The notes below the pieces were generated by a model. That model saw nothing but the letters and a program-made list of their open reading frames with translations, had not been told where the DNA came from and searched no databases. Position numbers and translations under genes: made by a program. Below are positions 6,279 to 13,464 of a DNA stretch of 14,443 nt, piece by piece (position 1 is the stretch's first letter; the number at the start of each line of letters is the position of its first letter). The stretch spans positions 1 to 14,443 of the forward strand of contig JAITMN010000271.1 in NCBI GenBank assembly GCA_031277355.1, written 5' to 3'. Source of the stretch: Nevskiaceae bacterium. GTDB lineage: Bacteria > Pseudomonadota > Gammaproteobacteria > Steroidobacterales > Steroidobacteraceae.

Positions 6279-8587
6279 AACCGAACGCGCACGCCTGCCC
6301 ACGCGCCCAGCGGCGGCGCGGGGCCGAGAAAACGCGGATCGTCGAATTCCTCGAACACTTCATCGGGTTCGCCGAGCACGCCGAAGGTTTCGTAGCGGCG
6401 GTCAAATAAATTCTCGATGCGGGCAAATACACGCACCGCCTGGCTCACTGCAAATTCAGCGCGCAGATTCACGACGCCAAAACCGCCGGTAGGCTCCAAC
6501 AGATTGGACTCATCGCCACGCAGATAAACGCCGGAGCGATAGGCGATGTCTGCGCCAATCGTCAGCGCGTCGGTGAAACGAATGTCAACACCGGCATTGA
6601 ACTGATGGCGGGGAATGGCCGGTATCGTTGATCCCTTCGCAACGGGCAATTTCTCATTGTCGGGAATCAGCGGATGATTCGCGCTGTTGACGATGAACTG
6701 ATCTGCGAATGTCGCGGCGATGGCGCTGTAGTCCACATGCCAATCCACGCGCCCCACACTCTGCTCGATGCGCAGTTCGATACCGGCGCGGCGCGTGTCG
6801 CCGACGTTTTGAAAGAAGCCCACATTGGCCTGCGGGCCGCCGGTGGTCTGAAACAGAATGTCGTTGCGATTGACCGTTACGAACGCCCCGGCATGCCAAT
6901 TGAGCCGCGCTGCGCGATCACCCACGCTCGCCGAACCATCCGCGCCCAATTCAAAGCCATTGGCCACCACCTGCTGCAAGGGCGGATCGGCGAGAAACGA
7001 ATTCGGCAGATTGCAGGGCGCGTTTTCGTCGGCGCAGGCCAGTTCCACCGCCGTGGGCGCACGCGCGGACTGCGACCAGTTGGCGTATGCCCTCACCTGA
7101 GCGCTTACTCGCCAGCTCAGGCCGGCGGCGGGTTTGAAGGCGCTCCAATCGTGTACGCCGTTCAATTCGGGACTGCTGAGGCTGTGATCGCGCAGACTGA
7201 TGCGCGTGTGATCGTAGCGGCCGGATAGCGTCAGTGTCAGCGCATCGCTCAAATCCAGCGTGTCGATGAAATACAGGCTCCAATTGCGATTGCCGTTGCC
7301 CAATTCGGTGCGCAATTCATCGGCGAAGATGCCGGTGCGGTTGGTGGAGCGATCCGGCTGCAAACTCGCCACTTCGACGTCGGCGGCGAACGAGGCGGCG
7401 GTGTGCGCATGCGCCGCGCCAACGGTGAAGCTGTTGCGCCGCCCTCCAGACAATTGCGATTCGGCAGACGCCTGCACCGCCGCGCCCCAGGAACGCTGCC
7501 GGCGCGTGCTGATATTGTTGATCGCGTCCAATGACTGATCGCCCAATTCTGCCGGGATCGCATTGCCGCTCTGATCGCGCAACGGCTGATCGTCATCCTC
7601 TTCGCAGAGAAACTCGACGCCGCCTTCGATGCACGGTTCGAACACCGTGCCATCGCCATTGAAGGAATCGGAGTTCAATTGCCGCAGATAGACGTTGCCG
7701 GAAACGCGCCAGCCCGCCCACTGCGTGGAGGCTTCGGCAATCACCTGCGTCAGTTCGTTGCGCGTGCGATCAGGATGCGTGAACACCGCAGACCAGTCTT
7801 CGCGCAGCAATTGCACCGGCGCTGCGCCGTTACCGCTCATGTCGCTGTTCACATGGGCGGCGGACAGATCGAAGGTGGAATCCTCGCCGCGCCAACCCAC
7901 TGCGCCATACCAGCGCAGCGCGTCGGAGGGCGAGAAATCGCGCCAGCCGTCTTCGCGGAAATAGTCGATGTTCGTGTAGTAGCCCCAGCGGCCATCGTTG
8001 CCGCCGAACTGCGCAGTGCCTTCCATGCGACCGAAGGAACCGGCGTACACCTGCGCTTCATTGCGCGCGAACGTGAAGCCGTCTTTCATCCGCACCGACA
8101 GCGCACCGCCCAGCGTGTTGAGCCCGAACACCGGGTTCGCGCCCGACAGCAATTGAATCTCCTGCACCGCCGACAGCGCAATCAAATCCCAGTTCACCGC
8201 ATCGCCGAAGGATTCATTCACGCGCATCCCGTTCTGATACACGGCCAGGCCCTGCGGCAACCCCAACAAGGGCGAAGCGGTGAAGCCGCGAAAGTTGAAG
8301 TCCGGTTGCAACGGGTTGTTCTGCGCGTGATTGATGCTGACGCTGCCGAAGCTGCGATTCATGAAGTCGCTCAGGTCCATCGCCTGCAGTGCTTCAAAAT
8401 CTCCCGCCGAAGCGCTTTGCATGTCCACCGGGATGCGATCCGGCTCGCCGCTGCCGCCCAGCGGCGCAACGACGACGACGGGATCGAGCAGGGCGTCGCT
8501 CGATGGCGGCGCGGCAGATTGTGCAGCCACGGCAGCGCTGCCAGCCGATAGCAATACGAGCCAGACGGCCCGCCGGGATTCCAACAT
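6275..8587 (-). CDS. TonB-dependent outer-membrane receptor
   Basis: This is a 770-residue 22-strand-barrel receptor that takes up an unidentified ligand across the outer membrane using TonB energy. Residues 1-22 form a signal peptide (basic n-region, VWLVLL core, cleavage after AVAA). A TonB-box-like DPVVVVAPL follows at 35-43, then the plug domain (about 50-165) with FNFRGF, QGLAVYQNGMRVNE, SGANPVFGLNTLGGALSV and a long barrel ending VRVRF, with the terminal Phe needed by the BAM machinery. A Cys pair flanks an acidic loop (CIEGG...CEEDDDQ) and another occurs in CADENAPC, suggesting disulfide-pinned outer loops. The ATG at 8587 is preceded by GAGAG at a 5-base spacing. The open frame continues upstream to 9679, but only as antisense to the hydrolase gene. 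It is divergent from the hydrolase and convergent with the MFS gene, overlapping its stop codon. The ligand cannot be inferred. Confidence 0.92.
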   Translation of the reverse strand: MLESRRAVWLVLLSAGSAAVAAQSAAPPSSDALLDPVVVVAPLGGSGEPDRIPVDMQSASAGDFEALQAMDLSDFMNRSFGSVSINHAQNNPLQPDFNFRGFTASPLLGLPQGLAVYQNGMRVNESFGDAVNWDLIALSAVQEIQLLSGANPVFGLNTLGGALSVRMKDGFTFARNEAQVYAGSFGRMEGTAQFGGNDGRWGYYTNIDYFREDGWRDFSPSDALRWYGAVGWRGEDSTFDLSAAHVNSDMSGNGAAPVQLLREDWSAVFTHPDRTRNELTQVIAEASTQWAGWRVSGNVYLRQLNSDSFNGDGTVFEPCIEGGVEFLCEEDDDQPLRDQSGNAIPAELGDQSLDAINNISTRRQRSWGAAVQASAESQLSGGRRNSFTVGAAHAHTAASFAADVEVASLQPDRSTNRTGIFADELRTELGNGNRNWSLYFIDTLDLSDALTLTLSGRYDHTRISLRDHSLSSPELNGVHDWSAFKPAAGLSWRVSAQVRAYANWSQSARAPTAVELACADENAPCNLPNSFLADPPLQQVVANGFELGADGSASVGDRAARLNWHAGAFVTVNRNDILFQTTGGPQANVGFFQNVGDTRRAGIELRIEQSVGRVDWHVDYSAIAATFADQFIVNSANHPLIPDNEKLPVAKGSTIPAIPRHQFNAGVDIRFTDALTIGADIAYRSGVYLRGDESNLLEPTGGFGVVNLRAEFAVSQAVRVFARIENLFDRRYETFGVLGEPDEVFEEFDDPRFLGPAPPLGAWAGVRVRF

Positions 8588-8613
8588 CAATGCTCTCAAG
8601 ATTGGCCCTGACA

Positions 8614-8644
8614 CGGCCCAAACAGGCAGGCCGGGCGGCCCAAA
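8614..8644. repeat. Two 9-bp direct repeats (CGGCCCAAA) 22 bp apart in a divergent intergenic region
   Basis: CGGCCCAAA occurs at 8614-8622 and 8636-8644, a start-to-start distance of 22 bases, about two helical turns, in the gap between the receptor and hydrolase starts. A related TTGGCCCTG lies at 8602-8610. Such spacing fits a regulator binding one face of the helix, but the repeats are short and GC-rich. The repeats are seen directly; operator function is inference. Confidence 0.35.
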
Positions 8645-8650
8645 AGTGTA
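8645..8650 (-). promoter_or_regulatory. Weak -10-like box upstream of the TonB-dependent receptor
   Basis: On the minus strand this reads TACACT (4/6 to TATAAT), with no good -35 at 16-18 bases. If it were used, the two CGGCCCAAA repeats would lie in the first transcribed bases. This is a tentative call. Confidence 0.15.
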
Positions 8651-8707
8651 GAATTGTCGCCCGGAATCGGGATTTTTTCTACCACACAGCCACAAGCAGA
8701 GATGACG

Positions 8708-9862
8708 ATGAGCACCAAAGCAAACATGGACATGGCGCGTCTGAACATGATCGACGCACTGGTCAACGAAGACCTGGCGGCCGACCGCTACCACGGCCTC
8801 GTGCTGAAGATCGCACGTGGCGGCGAGGTGGTGTATGAGAAGGCCATCGGCACGGCTGATGGCGAACGTCAGTTGCCGCTGACGATGAAATCGGTGTTCA
8901 GCATTTTTTCGGTGACCAAGGCGTTCACGAATCTGCTGGTGTTTCAGGCCATCGAACAGGGGCGCTTCTCGCTGACCACGCCGATCAGCAGCCTGATTCC
9001 CGAGTTCTCGGGTCATGGCCGCGAGAAAATCCTGATGTGGCATCTGCTGTCGCATCAGGCGGGCTTTCCGATCATCTTCGAAGTCGTGCCCGGCTGGCAC
9101 ATCGACAACTTCGCCGAGATTTCGCGCACGGTGGTGCAGGAGGTCAAGCCCGTCGATGCGCCCTGCGAGAAGGTGTCGTATTCGCCGCTCGTGAATCATG
9201 TGCTGATGGCCGAAGCGCTGCTGCGCACCGATCCGGGCAAGCGCAGCTACCGGCAAATCGTGCAGCAGGACATCCTCGACCCGCTGCAAATGCGCGACAC
9301 CTGCGTGGGTCTGCGCGCCGATCTGAAACCGCGCAAGGTGGTGCCGGATTTTCGCGGCAACTATCCCATCGGTCACAAGAGCCGCAATGTTCCGGGGCCC
9401 AACGGCGCGTTTGAAGATGAGAAGGCCGAGATGCCGTGGGTGGGTATCGTGTCCACCGTTCCCGACATGCATCGCTTCGCCGAGATGTTTCGCCGTGGCG
9501 GTGAACTGGATGGCGCGCGGATGGTGAGCGAAGCGATGCTGGAACTGGCCTGCCGCAATCACACCGGCATGAAGGTGAACGAACTGTATGCGGCGCGCGG
9601 GCGCTCCGAAGGCATCGAGCCGGTGCCGGCGTACATTGGCCTGGGGTTCACGGTGCGCGGCGATACGTTGTGTCATCACATGTTCGGCACGCTGGCTTCA
9701 CCCAACACCTTCGGCAACTACGGCGCGGGCACGACGCTGTTCTGGGTGGACCCCGTGCGCGACATCAGCTTCACTTGTCTGTCGGCCGGCGTGATGGATC
9801 ACAACGCCAATACGCGGCGGTTTCAGCGTCTGGCCGATCTGGTGTTTTCGGCCGCGCGGTGA
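8708..9862 (+). CDS. Serine hydrolase, beta-lactamase fold (class C beta-lactamase / family VIII esterase-like)
   Basis: This 384-residue protein belongs to the beta-lactamase/D-Ala-D-Ala-carboxypeptidase superfamily (PF00144), whose members hydrolyse esters, amides or peptides through an active-site Ser. The nucleophile motif is SVTK (Ser68, Lys71) in FSIFSVTKAF, preceded by the family's GEVVYEKAIGTADG strand. The LLSHQAG block typical of the family follows near 115. The second motif is Y158-S-P, where class C enzymes have YxN. The third-motif region probably corresponds to GNYGAGTT near the C-terminus. No signal peptide is visible, so it should be cytoplasmic and is more likely an esterase or amidase than a periplasmic beta-lactamase. 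I chose ATG 8708, with GAG at 8699-8701 six bases upstream; ATG 8702 is possible. Its stop overlaps the next gene's GTG start. The substrate is unknown. Confidence 0.88.
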   Translation: MSTKANMDMARLNMIDALVNEDLAADRYHGLVLKIARGGEVVYEKAIGTADGERQLPLTMKSVFSIFSVTKAFTNLLVFQAIEQGRFSLTTPISSLIPEFSGHGREKILMWHLLSHQAGFPIIFEVVPGWHIDNFAEISRTVVQEVKPVDAPCEKVSYSPLVNHVLMAEALLRTDPGKRSYRQIVQQDILDPLQMRDTCVGLRADLKPRKVVPDFRGNYPIGHKSRNVPGPNGAFEDEKAEMPWVGIVSTVPDMHRFAEMFRRGGELDGARMVSEAMLELACRNHTGMKVNELYAARGRSEGIEPVPAYIGLGFTVRGDTLCHHMFGTLASPNTFGNYGAGTTLFWVDPVRDISFTCLSAGVMDHNANTRRFQRLADLVFSAAR

Positions 9863-10449
9863 TCGCGCTGCTGCATGCGCTGGCGGTTTCCACCGGCGTT
9901 GTCGCGCTGGCGGAAATCGGCGACAAAACGCAACTGCTGGCCTTCGTGCTCGCGGCGCGCTTTCGCCGGCCCTGGCCCATCATCATCGGCATCTTCGCGG
10001 CAACGATATTGAATCACGCGCTGGCCGGCGCGCTGGGCGGCTGGATTTCCGCCGTCGTGTCGCCGCAGGTGATGCGCTGGATTCTGGGTCTGGGCTTTCT
10101 CGCGATGGCGGTGTGGATACTGATTCCCGACAAGATAGATGATGACGAAACCAACGTCGCGCAGCGCTATGGCGTGTTCGGCACCACATTCGTCGCATTC
10201 TTTCTGGCCGAAATGGGCGACAAGACGCAGATCGCAACGGTGGGCCTTGCTGCGCACTATGCCTCGACGGTCGCGGTCGTGGCGGGCACCACACTGGGGA
10301 TGCTGATCGCCAATGTGCCGGCCGTCATCATCGGCGACCGGCTCGCGGGGCGCATCCCGATGAAGCTGATGCACGGCATCGCGGCGGTGCTGTTTGCGGC
10401 GCTGGGCATTGCAACGCTCACGGGTCTCGGCGCGCGATTCGGGTTTTGA
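9859..10449 (+). CDS. GDT1/TMEM165 (UPF0016) family cation transporter, probable Mn2+ exporter
   Basis: This 196-residue inner-membrane protein belongs to the UPF0016/GDT1 family, whose members exchange Mn2+ or Ca2+ for protons. Vibrio cholerae MneA and cyanobacterial Mnx are the characterised bacterial relatives, and both remove Mn2+ from the cytoplasm. The two inverted halves each carry the signature E-x-G-D-K-T: Glu19-Ile-Gly21-Asp22-Lys-Thr and Glu118-Met-Gly120-Asp121-Lys-Thr. Six hydrophobic segments are visible, with an acidic middle loop (DKIDDDE). The start is the GTG at 9859, which overlaps the hydrolase stop in GTGA, so translation is probably coupled; longer upstream frames are antisense or out-of-frame reading of the hydrolase. 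Family assignment is strong. Manganese is inferred from family members, and no yybP-ykoY riboswitch is visible upstream. Confidence 0.92.
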   Translation: MIALLHALAVSTGVVALAEIGDKTQLLAFVLAARFRRPWPIIIGIFAATILNHALAGALGGWISAVVSPQVMRWILGLGFLAMAVWILIPDKIDDDETNVAQRYGVFGTTFVAFFLAEMGDKTQIATVGLAAHYASTVAVVAGTTLGMLIANVPAVIIGDRLAGRIPMKLMHGIAAVLFAALGIATLTGLGARFGF

Positions 10450-10497
10450 ACGCCGCCGACGCGCGACCGCGCCCGTCAGACCCTCGTCAGTGAGCTT

Positions 10498-10506
10498 TGC
10501 TATAAG
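10498..10506 (+). promoter_or_regulatory. Extended -10 promoter for the two-component operon
   Basis: TGC followed by TATAAG (10501-10506) is an extended -10 element: TGn plus a 5/6 match to TATAAT. It would place the start of transcription near 10513, about 20 bases before the regulator ATG. No good -35 hexamer sits 16-18 bases upstream, as is usual for extended -10 promoters. This is the best promoter-like signal in the window. Confidence 0.5.
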
Positions 10507-10533
10507 CTGCCGACCCATACGGCGCTCAAATCC

Positions 10534-11211
10534 ATGCGAATCCTCGTTATCGAAGACAATCAACGATTGGCGCAACTCGTGGCCGACGGGCTGCAACGCC
10601 GTGGCTTTTCCTGCGACATCGCACTGAGCCTGCGCGATGCGGACAACTCGATGGCCACGGCAAGCTACGACGCCATCGTTCTGGACCTGGGCCTGCCCGA
10701 CGGCAATGGCATCGACTGGCTCGGCGCGCGACGCCGCCAGCGGGAAATTCCACCGGCCATCATCCAGACCGCACGCGGCGCGCTGGAAGATCGCATCACG
10801 GGCCTTGATGCCGGAGCCGACGACTATGTCGTCAAGCCCGTGTCGGTGGATGAACTGGCCGCGCGCATCCGTGCGCTGCTGCGCCGGCCCGGCGCCAGAG
10901 CGCAGACGGTGCTCGAAGCGGCAACGCTGCGCTTCGACACCGCGACGCGAATCCTGCAATGCGGCGGCAAACAAGTGGACCTGTCACGCCGCGAAGCCGA
11001 TCTGCTGGAACTGCTGATGCGGCGCGCGGGCGCGGTGGTGCATCGCGAAGCCATCGAGCAGGCCCTCTACAACTTCAACGAACCCGTCACACCCAATGCC
11101 GTGGAAGCCATCGTCTCGCGGCTGCGCAGCAAGCTCGACGACGCCGGCGCGCCACGAAATCTGCACACGGTGCGTGGCATCGGCTACATGTTGCGCGACA
11201 ATGGCGCGTGA
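10534..11211 (+). CDS. OmpR/PhoB-family response regulator
   Basis: This 225-residue two-component regulator has the normal length for the OmpR/PhoB class. The receiver domain (1-115) has the acidic pair Glu7-Asp8, the phosphorylated Asp51 in LDLGLPDG, Thr79 and Lys101 in VVKP. The winged-helix DNA-binding domain (about 130-222) shows LSRREADLLELL, the recognition region around VEAIVSRLRSKLDD, and the terminal LHTVRGIGYML. The start ATG at 10534 gives a receiver beginning MRILVIEDN, as expected; its Shine-Dalgarno is weak. The stop overlaps the kinase start by one base in TGATG. It lies upstream of a heavy-metal-type RND system, as cusR and czcR do, so control of that pump is the natural inference. 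No palindromic metal-regulator box was recognised nearby. Confidence 0.95.
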   Translation: MRILVIEDNQRLAQLVADGLQRRGFSCDIALSLRDADNSMATASYDAIVLDLGLPDGNGIDWLGARRRQREIPPAIIQTARGALEDRITGLDAGADDYVVKPVSVDELAARIRALLRRPGARAQTVLEAATLRFDTATRILQCGGKQVDLSRREADLLELLMRRAGAVVHREAIEQALYNFNEPVTPNAVEAIVSRLRSKLDDAGAPRNLHTVRGIGYMLRDNGA

Positions 11212-12245
11212 TGCGTGAACGCTCCGTAACCTATCGCCTGAAACGCGGCCTGGCGCTGACGACGCTGGTGGGCCTGCTGCTGCTGATCATCACGGTGGTG
11301 TACTTCTACTGGAAGCCGATCACCGATCTGCCCTCGGCGCTGGCTTTCGATCGCGCGATCCGGGAAATGCTGGAGCACGTTGCGCTGCCGCTGATCATCC
11401 TGATGGGCCCGGTGCTGTTCGTGGGGCTGCGCGTGATTGGCAGCGCCTTCGCGCCGCTGGAAGAAGCCGCTGAAAGCATCGAAGCGGCGCGCGGCCAGGA
11501 GCGCGGTTTTCGCATCGACACTTCGCGCATGCCCACCGAAGCGCTGCCGTTCACCAACGCGGTGAACGATCTGCTCACGCGCCTCGATGATGCGGCCACA
11601 CGTCACGAAGCCTTTGCCGCCGACGTGGCCCATGAATTGCGCACGCCGCTTGCGGTGCTGCTGCTTGAACTCGACCGCCTCGACAACGCCGACGCACTGC
11701 GCCTGAAAGGCGATGTGACCGCGATGCAACGGCTGATCGAACAATTGATGTTGCTCGCGCAACTGGATGCTTCGGCCGCCGCGCAAGTGGCGCTGGAACC
11801 GGTATCGCTGAAAGACGTGGCCACGCAGGTGGTCAGCTTCATGGCTCCGGAAATCATTGCAGCGGGTCGAATCATTGCGCTCGACACCAGCGGCGTTGAC
11901 GTGCAAGACCCTGGATCGCCGATGCAGCGCCCCATCGTGCAGGGCCGGCGCGAAGCCCTTGCCGCCGCGCTGCGCAATCTGATCGAAAACGCGGCGCGCG
12001 TGACGCCGGTGGATGGCGCCATTCATGTGCGCGTCGGCCCCGGCGCAGTGATCGGCGTGGCCGACGAAGGCCCGGGCCTGTCGCCGGAACAACTGACAGA
12101 CCTTGCAAGACGCCTCCGACGCGCGGATCATGCCAGTCACAACGGCGCGGGACTGGGCCTTGCGATTGTCGATCGCATCATCACCGCTCACGGCGGCAAG
12201 TTGATGACCGATCCGGACAAACGGGAACTGTCGCTGCACTTCTAG
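11211..12245 (+). CDS. Sensor histidine kinase with very short periplasmic loop
   Basis: This 344-residue inner-membrane histidine kinase is the partner of the adjacent regulator. TM1 (about 14-33) and TM2 (about 58-75) enclose a periplasmic segment of only about 24 residues. A HAMP-like linker (about 76-125), the H-box with phosphoacceptor His141 in HELRTP, the N-box with Asn260 in NLIEN, the G1 box DEGPG at Asp285, and the G2 box GAGLGLAIV follow. All catalytic motifs are present, so it should be active. CusS- and CzcS-type metal sensors usually have a periplasmic domain of well over 100 residues, so this kinase either senses within the membrane or uses the few ligands in the loop (Glu52, Met53, Glu55, His56). 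It starts at an ATG overlapping the regulator stop. The gap to the adaptor is 65 bases. Confidence 0.94.
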   Translation: MRERSVTYRLKRGLALTTLVGLLLLIITVVYFYWKPITDLPSALAFDRAIREMLEHVALPLIILMGPVLFVGLRVIGSAFAPLEEAAESIEAARGQERGFRIDTSRMPTEALPFTNAVNDLLTRLDDAATRHEAFAADVAHELRTPLAVLLLELDRLDNADALRLKGDVTAMQRLIEQLMLLAQLDASAAAQVALEPVSLKDVATQVVSFMAPEIIAAGRIIALDTSGVDVQDPGSPMQRPIVQGRREALAAALRNLIENAARVTPVDGAIHVRVGPGAVIGVADEGPGLSPEQLTDLARRLRRADHASHNGAGLGLAIVDRIITAHGGKLMTDPDKRELSLHF

Positions 12246-12298
12246 ATAGAGCGACTCGCCAACACCGGCACGTCAAGGAAGATTATTCAACCACGGTC

Positions 12299-12304
12299 AG
12301 GAAG
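12299..12304 (+). promoter_or_regulatory. Strong Shine-Dalgarno that decides the GTG start of the adaptor gene
   Basis: AGGAAG lies 6 bases before the GTG at 12311. The in-frame ATG at 12335, eight codons later, has no purine-rich element at a usable distance. The GTG is therefore the better start. Confidence 0.6.
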
Positions 12305-12310
12305 ACATCA

Positions 12311-13453
12311 GTGTCGTTCGGTAAAACAGTTGCCATGACGAAGCGAAACCTCATTGTCACCGGCGTTGTCATGGCCGCGCTGATACTCGTTGGCGGATGG
12401 TTGCTTGCGAAAAACTCCAACCAGACGCCCGCCGTGGCCGAACAATCGAGCGCCGATTCGCAAGAGGCCGCAGGCGTGCTGATCGTGGATGCCGAACGCG
12501 CCGCCGTGCTGGGCATCACGCAGCAACCGGCCATCGCCGCCGCAGAAGCGCCGATTGCCGTGATTCCCGGCATCATTCAACCGCCGGCCAATGCGCGCGT
12601 TGCCGTGGCGGCAACCTTTCCGGGTGTGGTGCTGCGCACATTGGCGGTGGAAGGAGACACCGTTACGCGAGGACAAGCCCTTGCCATCGTCTCCAGCCGT
12701 GAAGTGCTGACGATGGGCGCTGATCTTGCACGCGCCAATGCAAGACTCGGCGTTGCCAAGGCCAATGCGCAGCGTCTGGCGCAACTGAGCCGCGAAGGCA
12801 TCATCGCCGGTGCTCGCGCAGACGAAGCCAATGCCGCTGCGGCCGAAGCGCAAGCCGATGTATCGGAAAAAACGCGCATCCTCGCCATGGTGAATGCTCA
12901 CGCAGAGGATGGAACCTATACGCTGACCGCGCCAATAGCCGGGCGCGTCACCACCGCGAGCATCCAGGCCGGCAACATGCTCGATGGTTCCACAGCGCCC
13001 TATGTGATCGACGCGGCAGATCGTTACGAAGTAACCGGCCAATTACCCGAACGTCTGGTGGGTGTCGTGCAACCGGGCATGAGCGTGTCGATTGCGCCGG
13101 ATGTTACGGGCCGCGTCATCGCCGCAGGCACCACCATCGACGCAACGACGCGATCAGCCAGCGTGAAAGCCGAGATCACCGGCGGACCCGGCATCATCGC
13201 CGGACGCACCATCAATTTCTCCATCGCAGGTCCGGCTCCCAGCGACGCGGTGAGCGTGCCCACACGAGCCGTCACGATGCTGGGAGGCAAAGACATCGTC
13301 TTCGTCACCGCACCGCAAGGCTATGCGATTCGTGAAGTGACCCTCGGCGGCGCGACGGGCGATCAGATCGTGCTGTTATCGGGAGTGCGCGCGGGTGAAC
13401 AGATCGTGACCGAAGGCATCAGCGCGTTGAAGGCGCTGGCGCTGTCGCAGTAA
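12311..13453 (+). CDS. RND efflux periplasmic adaptor (membrane-fusion protein, CzcB/CusB-like)
   Basis: This 380-residue membrane-fusion protein bridges the inner-membrane pump and an outer-membrane channel in a tripartite efflux complex. A single N-terminal hydrophobic anchor spans about 14-33. The barrel-sandwich (lipoyl-like) halves are around 90-120 (FPGVVLRTLAVEGDTVTRGQ) and 205-225 (TLTAPIAGRVTTASI). Between them lies an Ala-rich helical hairpin at about 128-190. A beta-barrel (about 235-300) and a membrane-proximal domain with GVRAGEQIVTEG follow. No lipobox is present, and I see no His-rich or Met-rich N-terminal metal-binding segment of the kind some CzcB and CusB proteins carry. 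The RND gene begins 11 bases after the stop, with its Shine-Dalgarno overlapping that stop, so the two are co-translated. The heavy-metal assignment rests mainly on the downstream pump. Confidence 0.92.
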   Translation: MSFGKTVAMTKRNLIVTGVVMAALILVGGWLLAKNSNQTPAVAEQSSADSQEAAGVLIVDAERAAVLGITQQPAIAAAEAPIAVIPGIIQPPANARVAVAATFPGVVLRTLAVEGDTVTRGQALAIVSSREVLTMGADLARANARLGVAKANAQRLAQLSREGIIAGARADEANAAAAEAQADVSEKTRILAMVNAHAEDGTYTLTAPIAGRVTTASIQAGNMLDGSTAPYVIDAADRYEVTGQLPERLVGVVQPGMSVSIAPDVTGRVIAAGTTIDATTRSASVKAEITGGPGIIAGRTINFSIAGPAPSDAVSVPTRAVTMLGGKDIVFVTAPQGYAIREVTLGGATGDQIVLLSGVRAGEQIVTEGISALKALALSQ

Positions 13454-13464
13454 GGAGCGAAGTC

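Noticed and set aside
8660..8678. Small hairpin (CCCG, GAAT, CGGG) followed by six T, resembling a terminator or attenuator before the hydrolase
   Set aside because: The stem is only 4 bp, too weak for an intrinsic terminator, and no alternative antiterminator structure is evident.
8588..9679. N-terminal extension of the TonB-dependent receptor frame by more than 360 codons
   Set aside because: The extension is antisense to the serine hydrolase. A signal peptide and Shine-Dalgarno place the receptor start at 8587.
9800..9858. Manganese (yybP-ykoY) riboswitch ahead of the UPF0016 gene
   Set aside because: The transporter start overlaps the hydrolase stop, so there is no untranslated leader, and no conserved riboswitch core is visible.
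9823..10974. Minus-strand open frame of 383 codons across the transporter and response regulator
   Set aside because: It runs antisense through two well-supported genes and the promoter gap between them, with no recognisable protein features.
12246..12310. Possible CusR/CzcR-type palindromic box between the kinase and the adaptor
   Set aside because: I looked for an inverted repeat on both strands and found none; the gap holds only the Shine-Dalgarno.
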